A stretch of 26,976 nt of DNA, from assembly GCA_900555855.1 (NCBI GenBank), contig USML01000012.1:1-26976 (forward strand). Reading direction: 5' to 3'. Positions 15,963-23,096 of this stretch are shown in pieces; position 1 is the stretch's first letter; the number at the start of each line of letters is the position of its first letter. The position numbers and the translations under genes are program-made. The DNA is from an uncultured Eubacteriales bacterium (GTDB lineage: Bacteria > Bacillota > Clostridia > Oscillospirales > Butyricicoccaceae). The notes under the pieces were generated by a model, which was not told the origin of the DNA, made no database searches, and saw nothing but the letters and a program-made list of their open reading frames with translations.

Positions 15963-15990
15963 AAACGAATGAACAAGTGTTCATATGTTT
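15963..15990 (+). promoter_or_regulatory. dyad operator for the ArsR/CadC-type repressor
   Basis: The core ATGAACAAGTGTTCAT (15969-15984) has perfect arms ATGAAC and GTTCAT. Two bases further out on each side, AAAC (15963-15966) pairs with GTTT (15987-15990). The ATGAAC/GTTCAT arms match known SmtB/CzrA/CadC operators. The dyad covers the predicted start of transcription, a good place for repression. Confidence 0.8.
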
Positions 15991-16008
15991 GTTGAAAGGC
16001 GTGATCCC

Positions 16009-16386
16009 ATGCAGCACCCCACCGACCATACCGCGTCCGTCCCCGTGTGTCAGGACCAGCATATCCACCCTGACCGGCTGCAGCAGGTGCGGCAGCTGCT
16101 GCCGGATGACGACCGGCTGTATGACCTTTCCGAGGTGTTCCGCGTCTTTGGCGACAGCACCCGCATCCGGATCCTTTATGCGCTGTTTGAAAGCGAGCTT
16201 TGCGTCTGCGACATCGCCCAGCTGCTGGGGCTGACGCAATCCGCCGTGAGCCATCAGCTGCGCATTTTGAAGGACGCCAAGCTGGTCCGCTTCCGCCGGG
16301 AGGGCAAGAGCATTTTCTATGCGTTGGATGACGACCATGTCCGAAGCATCCTCGCCATGGGCATGGAGCATCTGGAAGAAGAATAA
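16009..16386 (+). CDS. ArsR/SmtB-family metal-sensing repressor (CadC-like, two metal sites)
   Basis: The 125-residue product is a predicted dimeric winged-helix repressor released from DNA by metal. The recognition helix lies in TQSAVSHQLRILKDAKLV (residues 76-93). Two sensing sites can be seen. The alpha-3 site has ELCVCD (C65, C67) and an N-terminal cysteine C14 in a His-rich arm, as in CadC (Cd/Pb). The alpha-5 site has D108, H110, H121 and E124, the exact spacing of the SmtB zinc site. The ATG at 16009 is chosen because GAAAGG precedes it; an in-frame ATG at 15985 lies inside the operator with no ribosome binding site. It is first in an operon with an HMA protein and a P-type ATPase. Zn, Cd or Pb as inducers is inference. 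Confidence 0.93.
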   Translation: MQHPTDHTASVPVCQDQHIHPDRLQQVRQLLPDDDRLYDLSEVFRVFGDSTRIRILYALFESELCVCDIAQLLGLTQSAVSHQLRILKDAKLVRFRREGKSIFYALDDDHVRSILAMGMEHLEEE

Positions 16387-16421
16387 TCTGAACTATCAAA
16401 TCAAAAAAGGAGCGTAAACCC

Positions 16422-16640
16422 ATGAAAAAGACCTATGAGATCGAAGTAGACTGCGCCAACTGCGCCCAGAAGATGGAAGACGCCACCCGTCAGGTGGAGG
16501 GCGTCGCCGCCGCCTCCGTCAGCTTCATGACCCAGAAGATGCAGGTGGAGTTTGCGCCCGGCGCAGATCCGGCCCAGGTGATGCCCGCCGTCCTGAAGGC
16601 CTGCAAAAAGGTGGAGCGGGACTGCGAGATCAAGTTCTGA
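16422..16640 (+). CDS. stand-alone HMA-domain metal-binding protein
   Basis: The 72-residue product is a single ferredoxin-like heavy-metal-associated domain. The binding loop is DCANCAQKME (C11, C14). DCANC is the form usual in the N-terminal domains of Zn/Cd-type ATPases, whereas copper chaperones generally have MTCxxC. AAGGAG lies upstream of the ATG. It sits between the ArsR-type sensor and the ATPase, whose N-terminus lacks any HMA domain, so it looks like that domain encoded separately. It may shuttle or buffer metal in the cytoplasm for the pump. An alternative reading as a CopZ copper chaperone is less likely given the DCANC loop and its neighbours. Confidence 0.9.
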   Translation: MKKTYEIEVDCANCAQKMEDATRQVEGVAAASVSFMTQKMQVEFAPGADPAQVMPAVLKACKKVERDCEIKF

Positions 16641-16672
16641 AGCAAAGGCAGACAAAGAAGGGGGAGGTCCTT

Positions 16673-18598
16673 ATGAGCAAGAAGCAGAAAAAGACGCTGA
16701 TCCGGATCCTCATTGCAGCGGCGCTGACCCTGGGGCTGCACTTTGTGCCGGCGATCCCCGTGGGCAGCCGCATCCCCGTCCTCACCCAGAGCGACGGCGC
16801 AGGCGGTTTTGTGCTCAGCGCCTGGCTCCTCTATCTGGCGCCCTATCTCATCGCGGGCTATGATGTTCTGCTGGGGGCCGTCCACGGCATTGCCGGCGGT
16901 CAGGTGTTTGACGAAAACTTCCTGATGGCCGTGGCTACCGTTGGCGCCATGGCCGTGGGCGACACCGCCGAGGCCGTGGCCGTCATGGTCTTTTATCAGA
17001 CCGGCGAGCTGTTCCAGAGCTATGCCGTGGGCAAGAGCCGCAAGAGCATCTCCGATCTGATGGACATCCGGCCGGATTCCGCCTGTCTGGAAACGCCGGA
17101 GGGCGAGCAGACCGTGGATCCGGACGAGGTCCCTGTGGGCAGCATCATCGTGGTGCGCCCCGGCGAGCGGGTGCCGCTGGACGGCATTGTGGAGGAAGGC
17201 TCCTCCGCGCTGAACACCAGCGCCCTCACCGGCGAGAGCGTGCCCCGGGATGTTTCTGCAGGTGACAGCGTCATCTCCGGCTGCGTCAACATGACGGGCC
17301 TGCTGCGCGTCCGCACCACCAAGCCCTATGGCGAGAGCACCGTCTCCCGTATTCTGGAGCTGGTGGAGAACTCCTCCATGAAAAAAGCCCGCTCCGAGCG
17401 GTTCATTACCCGGTTCGCCCGGATCTATACCCCGGCCGTCTGCGGCGGCGCGCTGGCGCTGGCGGTCCTGCCGCCGCTGGCGCTGCTGCTCTCCGGCGGC
17501 GCGCCCCAGTGGAGCACCTGGATCTACCGCGCTTTGTCCTTCCTGGTCATCAGCTGCCCCTGCGCCCTGGTGATCTCCATCCCCCTGAGCTTTTTCGGCG
17601 GCATCGGCGGCGCTTCCGCCCGGGGCATCCTGGTAAAGGGCTCCAACGATCTGGAGACGCTGGCCCGCTGCAGCTGCGTGGTCTTTGACAAGACCGGCAC
17701 GCTCACCGAGGGCGTCTTCCGCGTGCAGAAGGCCTGTGCCGCCGCCGGCGCTTCAGAGGCGGAGGTGCTGGAGCAGGCGGCGCTGGCCGAGCAATATTCC
17801 AACCATCCCATCAGCCGCTGTCTGCGGGAGAGCTGGGGCGGCGATCCTGCCGCTCATTCCGTCACCGATGTGCAGGAGATCGCCGGCGAGGGCGTCGCCG
17901 CGCAGGTAGACGGTCATTCCGTGGCCGCCGGCAACCGGAAGCTCATGACCCGGCTGGGTCTGCAGGCGGAGGAGCTGGAGGGCGGCACGCAGGTCTTTGT
18001 GGCCCGGGACGGCGTCTATCTTGGCTGTGTGATCATTGCGGATCAGCCCAAGGAAGGCTCTAAAGACGCCATTGCGGCGCTGAAGCGCCGGGGCGTGCGC
18101 AAGACCGTCATGCTCACCGGCGACCGGGAAGCCGCCGCCCGTCCGGTGGCCCAGGCGCTGGGCGTAGATCAGATGTTTGCAGGGCTTCTGCCCCAGCAGA
18201 AGGTGGAGCAGGTGGAGGCTCTGCTGCAGAGCCAGCCCAAGGGCGAGAGCCTTGCCTTCGTGGGCGACGGCGTCAACGACGCGCCGGTGCTTTCCCGGGC
18301 GGATGTGGGCGTCGCCATGGGCGCCATGGGCTCCGACGCCGCCATCGAGGCTGCCGATGTGGTCCTGATGGACGATGACCCCCGGAAGCTCCCCCTGGCC
18401 ATGGCCATTGCCCGCCGCACGGAGGGCATCGTCCGGCAGAACATCGTCTTCGCGCTGGCGGTGAAGGCCGTCTGTCTGGTGCTGACGGCGCTGGGCAAGA
18501 CCAATATGTGGTGGGCCATCTTTGCCGATGTGGGCGTGATGGTGCTGGCCGTACTCAACGCCACCCGCGCCCTTTATACCAAGGATCTGGAGGGCTGA
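16673..18598 (+). CDS. cadA: P1B-type heavy-metal ATPase, Zn/Cd/Pb class, without N-terminal HMA domain
   Basis: The 641-residue product is a predicted membrane pump exporting divalent soft metals with ATP. Hydrophobic segments occur at about residues 9-28, 40-60, 74-92, 252-270, 285-315, 580-598 and 605-622. The transmembrane metal motif CPC is at 295-297. The phosphorylated aspartate is D339 in DKTGTLTEG, the P1B-specific HP pair is H378-P379, and the hinge GDGVNDAP starts at 531. The last segment contains FADVGVMVLAVLNATRAL, with an aspartate where the Zn/Cd/Pb class (ZntA, CadA) has one. The protein begins directly with a membrane segment, so the metal-binding domain seems supplied by the preceding small gene. 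GGGAGG precedes the ATG. The symbol is by class, not proven orthology. Confidence 0.95.
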   Translation: MSKKQKKTLIRILIAAALTLGLHFVPAIPVGSRIPVLTQSDGAGGFVLSAWLLYLAPYLIAGYDVLLGAVHGIAGGQVFDENFLMAVATVGAMAVGDTAEAVAVMVFYQTGELFQSYAVGKSRKSISDLMDIRPDSACLETPEGEQTVDPDEVPVGSIIVVRPGERVPLDGIVEEGSSALNTSALTGESVPRDVSAGDSVISGCVNMTGLLRVRTTKPYGESTVSRILELVENSSMKKARSERFITRFARIYTPAVCGGALALAVLPPLALLLSGGAPQWSTWIYRALSFLVISCPCALVISIPLSFFGGIGGASARGILVKGSNDLETLARCSCVVFDKTGTLTEGVFRVQKACAAAGASEAEVLEQAALAEQYSNHPISRCLRESWGGDPAAHSVTDVQEIAGEGVAAQVDGHSVAAGNRKLMTRLGLQAEELEGGTQVFVARDGVYLGCVIIADQPKEGSKDAIAALKRRGVRKTVMLTGDREAAARPVAQALGVDQMFAGLLPQQKVEQVEALLQSQPKGESLAFVGDGVNDAPVLSRADVGVAMGAMGSDAAIEAADVVLMDDDPRKLPLAMAIARRTEGIVRQNIVFALAVKAVCLVLTALGKTNMWWAIFADVGVMVLAVLNATRALYTKDLEG

Positions 18599-18614
18599 AA
18601 AGGCCCGGATCACT

Positions 18615-18660
18615 GCCGCCGCAGGGAACACCTCTCCCCTGCGGCGGCCTTTTTGTTTCT
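18615..18660 (+). terminator. intrinsic terminator of the metal-resistance operon
   Basis: A perfect twelve-base stem, GCCGCCGCAGGG (18615-18626) with CCCTGCGGCGGC (18637-18648), followed by CTTTTTGTTT. Confidence 0.92.
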
Positions 18661-18709
18661 GAAATTTTGCTTTTTCCTGGATCTTCCTGTTTCCCCCGCG
18701 GGAAAAGCG

Positions 18710-18718
18710 TGGTATAAT
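18710..18718 (+). promoter_or_regulatory. extended -10 promoter of the SLH-GH25 gene
   Basis: TGGTATAAT (18710-18718) is an extended -10 element. No good -35 box lies 16-18 bases upstream. The leader to the ATG at 18769 is about 43 bases and includes GGAGAAAGGAA as ribosome binding site. Confidence 0.6.
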
Positions 18719-18768
18719 TCAAGCTATATTGACAAAAAGCGACTGTTTTTCCGGAGAAAGGAACCGCC

Positions 18769-20139
18769 ATGAAAAAGCTTCGCATCGTTTCCCTGCTGTT
18801 ATGTATCCTGCTGCTCCTGCCCGGCGCCGCATGGGCGGAGGAGACCGGGACCGGCTTTCCGGATGTGCCCGCCGACGCCTGGTATGCCTTTTATGTCCGG
18901 GAGCTGGCGGCCCGGGGTGTGGTCGCCGGCTATCCGGACGGCACCTTCGGCCCGGAGGATCAGGTGAGCTGGGGCATGGCGCTGAAGCTGCTCCTGCTGG
19001 CGGCCGGCTGGCCGGAGCAGGAGACCGACGAAAACGGCTGGGCCGGCGGCTATCTGCGCTTTGCCGGCGATCAGGGCTGGCTGAGCGATCTGCAGATCCA
19101 GTCGCTGGATCTGCCCATCACCCGGCTGGAGACCGCGCTTTTAGCGGCCCGGGCGCTGGGGCTTTCGCCGCTGGAGGGGACGAGCCCCTTTGCAGACTGT
19201 TCTGACGGAGCGCTGCTGGCGCTGGCAGAGCAGGGGATCCTGGAGGGCGTCCGGCAGGACGGCGTGCTGTTCTATCTGCCGGAGGACCTGCTGACCCGCA
19301 GCCAGATCAGCGCCATCGTCTGGCGGCAGCTCCGCTGGAAGGACGCCCATCCGGAGGCGCCCACCGGCGGCGACCCAAAAGCGGAAACGCCGGCAGAATC
19401 GACGCAAGCACCTAAGATCCTTTATCGGGAAGAGCTTTTGGATGTGTGGGAGGGCGTACCTGTGAATACTTATCAAGCAGAATCCTTTTATCTGGAGAAT
19501 GGCCGGATGCAGACCCATGACGAAGGGCTGCGGCTGGTACAGGGCATCGATGTTTCCGCCCATCAGGGCGTCATCGACTGGAAGCAGGTGGCGGGAGACG
19601 GCGTGGAATTCGCCATCCTCCGGGCCGGCTACCGGGGCTATACCGTGGGAAATGTCAAGGAAGACAAGATGTTTTCGCTGAACCTTTCCGGAGCAAAGAA
19701 GGAGGGGCTTTCCGTGGGCGTTTACTTCTTCTCTCAGGCCATCACGCCGGCCGAGGCGCTGGAGGAGGCCGAGCTTGTGCTGAAGCTGCTGGACGGCTGC
19801 CCGCTGGAGCTGCCGGTGGTCTATGACTGGGAAAACATCAACGACAAGGACGCCCGCACCAAAGGTCTGGATCAGGAGACTCTGACCGCCTGTGCCCGCG
19901 CCTTCTGCGACCGGGTGGCCCAGGCGGGCTATCAGCCCATGCTCTATGTGATCCAGCACTGGGCCTATAAGCGCTACGACCTGAGCCGGCTGGCAGACAT
20001 CCCCCTCTGGTTCGCCCAGTATCAGGAGCAGCCGGACTTCTACTATGATTTCAAGCTCTGGCAATACACCTCCAAGGGCTCTGTCCGGGGCATCCAGGGC
20101 AATGTGGACCGGGATGTGCTGCTGCTGAGAACCAACTGA
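18769..20139 (+). CDS. SLH-domain GH25 muramidase (surface-anchored lysozyme)
   Basis: Encodes 456 residues. A signal peptide covers residues 1-23 (cleavage after AWA). One clear SLH repeat at 28-80 (FPDVPADAWYAFYVRELAAR, YPDGTFGPED) is followed by two weaker ones at about 85-132 and 140-190. A Pro/Glu/Thr-rich linker at 192-215 leads to the catalytic domain, 255-456. GIDVSAHQG (259-267) and YDWEN with D353 and E355 match the acidic active-site residues of GH25 lysozymes such as cellosyl (D9, D98, E100). LWQYTSKGSVRGIQGNVD near the end is the usual closing strand. It should cleave the MurNAc-GlcNAc bond of peptidoglycan while bound to the wall, in remodelling or attack on other cells. It is a single-gene unit with its own promoter and a strong terminator. 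Confidence 0.93.
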   Translation: MKKLRIVSLLLCILLLLPGAAWAEETGTGFPDVPADAWYAFYVRELAARGVVAGYPDGTFGPEDQVSWGMALKLLLLAAGWPEQETDENGWAGGYLRFAGDQGWLSDLQIQSLDLPITRLETALLAARALGLSPLEGTSPFADCSDGALLALAEQGILEGVRQDGVLFYLPEDLLTRSQISAIVWRQLRWKDAHPEAPTGGDPKAETPAESTQAPKILYREELLDVWEGVPVNTYQAESFYLENGRMQTHDEGLRLVQGIDVSAHQGVIDWKQVAGDGVEFAILRAGYRGYTVGNVKEDKMFSLNLSGAKKEGLSVGVYFFSQAITPAEALEEAELVLKLLDGCPLELPVVYDWENINDKDARTKGLDQETLTACARAFCDRVAQAGYQPMLYVIQHWAYKRYDLSRLADIPLWFAQYQEQPDFYYDFKLWQYTSKGSVRGIQGNVDRDVLLLRTN

Positions 20140-20153
20140 ACCGTCGCCATACA

Positions 20154-20187
20154 AAAAACCGCCCCGGCACCTGCCGGGGCGGTTTTT
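20154..20187. terminator. bidirectional terminator between convergent genes
   Basis: AAAAACCGCCCCGGC (20154-20168) pairs with GCCGGGGCGGTTTTT (20173-20187) around a four-base loop. Both strands end the stem with a T run, so it serves the GH25 gene (+) and the CmpB/MMPL operon (-). Confidence 0.93.
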
Positions 20188-20204
20188 GACTGATTGGGAT
20201 GGGT

Positions 20205-21050
20205 TTATTTTTTGTCCTTCACGGTCTCGGGCATATGCTTTTCCACATGGCCCCGGGCGCGCTCCAGCACATGGCGCAGGCCGGTGAGCACTTCGTTGTG
20301 CTCCGTCAGCCGCAGCTCGGGGAAGCTCCGGAGCATACGCCGCTGCTGGAAGTTCAGACGGCTGTGCAGCGCCATATAATCCTCCTGCAGGGCCTCGTAG
20401 CCGGGAAGCTCCTTCAGGCGGTCTGCCGCCGCTTCCTGCCGCTGCCGCAGCGCCGCATAGGCGGGAGATTCCTTCAGGCGGGCTTCCAGCTCCGCCTTGC
20501 GCTGCTGCAGGATGGCCTCATATTCCGCAAAGACGCCGCTGGTGCCCCGCATGCCCCGGAGGGTCACGACATAGTCGCTGACGAAGGCCGCCAGCAGCAG
20601 CCCCGCGATCCAATGCAGCGCAGGCTGGGGGATCCGGTCCGTCAGGCTCTTCACCGCCGGATGGATCCAGAGCACCAGCACCATGGAAAACAGGCCGAAC
20701 ACCGTGGCCCCCAGCAGGCAGACCCGGCCGTTGAGATTGCCGAAGCGCTTGGAATAATCCCACCAGCGGGCGTGGAACAGCTTTTCCATCAGCCAGGAGG
20801 TGAAATATTCCAGCGAGCAGGTCAGCAGCGCGCCCAGGAAAAACAGCGCCGCAGGGTTTTTGAGCCGCCCCAGCACCAGCAGGATCAACACTGCGCCGGA
20901 TCCGTAAATGGGGCAATAGGGCCCGTTGAGAAAGCCGCGGTTGATCAGCTTTTTGTGGCCGACGGAACAAATGATGCATTCATAGACCCAGCCGCAAAAG
21001 CTGTAGATCATCAGCCAGAGATACCAGGTCTCAAGCTCGGTCAATCGCAT
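20205..21050 (-). CDS. CmpB-family membrane protein (PF06541-like) with coiled-coil tail
   Basis: The 281-residue product resembles the family named putative ABC transporter type IV / CmpB, whose members do not look like classic ABC permeases. Characteristic stretches are FCGWVYECIICS (18-29), RGFLNGPYCPIYG (38-50), CSLEYFTSWLMEKLF (78-92) and WWDYS followed by NLNGRVCL (96-112). About five hydrophobic segments occupy residues 10-163. The last 115 residues are charged, likely a cytoplasmic coiled coil, with a loosely repeated pattern LKESPAYAAL, LKELPGYEAL and RSFPELRL. GGAGAG precedes the ATG. It begins 36 bases after the coiled-coil partner gene and ends at a bidirectional terminator, so it is the last gene of the MMPL operon. 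Role unknown. Confidence 0.82.
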   Translation of the reverse strand: MRLTELETWYLWLMIYSFCGWVYECIICSVGHKKLINRGFLNGPYCPIYGSGAVLILLVLGRLKNPAALFFLGALLTCSLEYFTSWLMEKLFHARWWDYSKRFGNLNGRVCLLGATVFGLFSMVLVLWIHPAVKSLTDRIPQPALHWIAGLLLAAFVSDYVVTLRGMRGTSGVFAEYEAILQQRKAELEARLKESPAYAALRQRQEAAADRLKELPGYEALQEDYMALHSRLNFQQRRMLRSFPELRLTEHNEVLTGLRHVLERARGHVEKHMPETVKDKK

Positions 21051-21068
21051 GGGGGATCTCTCCTTTTT

Positions 21069-21090
21069 TTGCTTTTCAGTTGCTTTTCAG
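21069..21090 (-). repeat. tandem 11-base repeat at the 3' end of the coiled-coil protein gene
   Basis: Two exact copies of TTGCTTTTCAG (plus-strand reading) at 21069-21079 and 21080-21090. The stop codon of the upstream gene lies in the second copy, and the first copy reproduces the same TGA-containing sequence just after it. Confidence 0.9.
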
Positions 21091-23081
21091 TCGTTTTCCT
21101 GTGCTTCGATGGCTTCCATCCGATAGATAAAGCGCACCTGAGAAGGCATATCCTCCGCGTCGCCGGAGAAGCTGCGGTAATTCTGTGCCGCTTCCCGGAT
21201 GGCCTTCAGCCGGCTGCTCAGCTGCCCCAGGTCGCCGCCCAGCGCGTCTGCCAGCTTCTGAATGCCCTCCTCCCGGAACTGCCGCAGGCCGTCGGAAAGC
21301 TCCATGGAGCCGTCCCGCAGACGGGTCACGCCGTCGGTCAGCGCCGGCAGGCTGCTCTGCAGCTGCGCGGCTCCGTCTCTGGCCTGGGCGACGCCCGCCG
21401 TATAAGCCAGCAGGCCCTGATAGAAGCTCTGATAGCTGTCCAGCTGCTCCTTCAGGCTGCGGATCGACTGTGCGCCGGCAGAGGCCTGCTCTGCGGCGGA
21501 CCGAATCTGGCTCTGAATCTCCTCCGACTGCAGGTTTTCCTCCACCAGCTCCGCCATGGTCTGCTCCGTTTTCTGCCCCATCAGGGCGCGGATCTCATCG
21601 CTTTCCATTTTAGCGGCTTTCGTCTGGGAAATCAAGCCCTTTATCGTCTCCGAGGCCATCTGCGCCTTCAGCGCCGCCTGAAGCTGCTCCTGCTGCTTCT
21701 GGGGGATGGCGCCGGCGGCTGTGCCGGCATCATAGGCCTCCTCCGTCAGGCCGGCGGCAGAAAGCACCTGCTGCCAGACCTGCTGCTCCACGGCCTGCTC
21801 CACCTGGGCCGCCACCTGCTGCTCCACGGCCTGTTCCACTGCCGCAGAGACCTGCTCCTGCTGGGCCGCCACAGCGGCTTCGATCTTTTTCCGGGCTTCG
21901 CTCTGTGCATAGGCTGAGGCGCCGTCCAGCTGCTGCAGCAGGCTCTCCAGCACCTGGCTGTAATTGTCCACGGTCAGCTCCGGCACGGTCAGGCCGGAGG
22001 TCTGCAGCTGGCTGTTGGCCGCGGCGATCAGCGACTCAAACACCTGCTTTGCGCCGCCGTTGAGCTGGCTGTTGTGGGCAGTGAGCTCGTTCAGGCCCTG
22101 ACAGAGCCGGTCCACGCCGTCGATCAGCTGCTGAGAGCTGTCCAGCAGGGTGCAAAGGCCATCGTAAAGCTGAGAGGAACCGTCCATCAGCTGGTCCATG
22201 GCGTCGGTCATGCGGCCGATGCCGTCGGTAAGCTCTCCCAGTTCCAGCTTTTCCAGAGTCTCGTCGTCCAGCTGGTCAAACAGGCCGGAGGAAGCCACCG
22301 TGACGGCGGTCGCCAGCGAAAAATCCTTCACATCCGCTTCGATCTCCACATAGTCCGGGATGTCCAGCCGGTCCTTTTCCATGGCCAGATCCTCCTGCAG
22401 GCCCGGGAAGGCAACGCCCACCACGGCGGTATGGCTGCCGTCGCAGAAAAGCTTGCCGTTGGAGACGGTCACATTGGTGAACCGGTCGCTGTCCAGCAGA
22501 AGGCCGGTGAGCATGGCGAAGGGGACATAGATCTTCTCCTCCGTGCCGTCGATCTCCACCATCTCATACTGGCGGTTTTCATAATCAAAGCGAATGGTCA
22601 CATGGCCGCTCTTGCCGGCGATCTGGCCGGGCGTGACGGTCTGGCCATCCATCTGATAGGTGACCGTCATGTCCACCGGGAGGGCCTTTTCGATGCTGCC
22701 CTGATAATAAAGGTCCTGTCCCTGCGCGTCCCAGACCCGGGCGTTGTCCTGCCCCAGCGTATAGGTGGCGCTGCCCTTGACGGCCTCCACCTGTGAAAGC
22801 TCCGAGCGCTCCTCCACCTGCGCGGCGGCAAGCCCGTTCTGGATCCAGTCGCTGACGATGATCTGACGGACGCTGCCGTCGGTATTGGCGATGACATAGA
22901 CGGTCTCGTCCCGGCGCAGGGCTTTTTCCGTCTCCGGGCCGGCCTCCATCACCCGGGGCGCTTCTTCCGCCGTCTGCGGCGCGGCAGGACGGTTGGCGGC
23001 GTAGATGCCCACGCCCGCGGCGCTGCCGGCCACGGCCAGCGCAAGGCCCAAAGCGGCGATCTGTTTTTTCCGGATATTCAT
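21087..23081 (-). CDS. exported coiled-coil accessory protein of an MMPL transporter
   Basis: Encodes 664 residues. One N-terminal membrane segment (about residues 8-29), preceded by RKK, serves as signal or anchor. Residues 55-270 are beta-rich (VYVIANTDGSVRQIIVSDWI, VTIRFDYENRQYEMVEIDG). From about 275 to 640 the protein is helical with repeated LxDG and QLxDG steps (LMDGSSQLYDGLCTLL, LIDGVDRLCQGL, LPALTDGVTRLRDGSMELS), the pattern seen in YhgE/Pip-type proteins. Unlike YhgE/Pip it has no C-terminal membrane segments. A 12-residue unit, VEQAVEQQVAAQ, is nearly duplicated in the middle. AGGAGG precedes the start, 15 bases after the MMPL gene. It is probably an outer partner or stalk of the transporter. 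Cargo unknown. Confidence 0.8.
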   Translation of the reverse strand: MNIRKKQIAALGLALAVAGSAAGVGIYAANRPAAPQTAEEAPRVMEAGPETEKALRRDETVYVIANTDGSVRQIIVSDWIQNGLAAAQVEERSELSQVEAVKGSATYTLGQDNARVWDAQGQDLYYQGSIEKALPVDMTVTYQMDGQTVTPGQIAGKSGHVTIRFDYENRQYEMVEIDGTEEKIYVPFAMLTGLLLDSDRFTNVTVSNGKLFCDGSHTAVVGVAFPGLQEDLAMEKDRLDIPDYVEIEADVKDFSLATAVTVASSGLFDQLDDETLEKLELGELTDGIGRMTDAMDQLMDGSSQLYDGLCTLLDSSQQLIDGVDRLCQGLNELTAHNSQLNGGAKQVFESLIAAANSQLQTSGLTVPELTVDNYSQVLESLLQQLDGASAYAQSEARKKIEAAVAAQQEQVSAAVEQAVEQQVAAQVEQAVEQQVWQQVLSAAGLTEEAYDAGTAAGAIPQKQQEQLQAALKAQMASETIKGLISQTKAAKMESDEIRALMGQKTEQTMAELVEENLQSEEIQSQIRSAAEQASAGAQSIRSLKEQLDSYQSFYQGLLAYTAGVAQARDGAAQLQSSLPALTDGVTRLRDGSMELSDGLRQFREEGIQKLADALGGDLGQLSSRLKAIREAAQNYRSFSGDAEDMPSQVRFIYRMEAIEAQEND
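21778..21839 (-). repeat. internal 36-base direct repeat in the coiled-coil protein gene
   Basis: A 26-base run at 21778-21803 recurs at 21814-21839 with one mismatch. It encodes the 12-residue tandem unit VEQAVEQQVAAQ / VEQAVEQQVWQQ. Confidence 0.85.
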
Positions 23082-23096
23082 AAGCTCAAATCCTCC

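Noticed and set aside
14224..16371. An open frame of about 715 codons on the minus strand across nusB upstream DNA, the SLH gene and the ArsR gene.
   Set aside because: It runs antisense through two well-supported genes, a strong terminator, a promoter and an operator, and its composition is low-complexity.
18729..18734. TTGACA as a -35 box for the SLH-GH25 gene.
   Set aside because: No -10 box lies at the right distance; the extended -10 at 18710-18718 is the better candidate.
20199..21917. An open frame of about 572 codons on the plus strand, antisense to the CmpB-like and coiled-coil genes.
   Set aside because: It is Leu/Gln/His-rich shadow coding produced by repetitive GC-rich codons. 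It starts right after a strong bidirectional terminator with no promoter.
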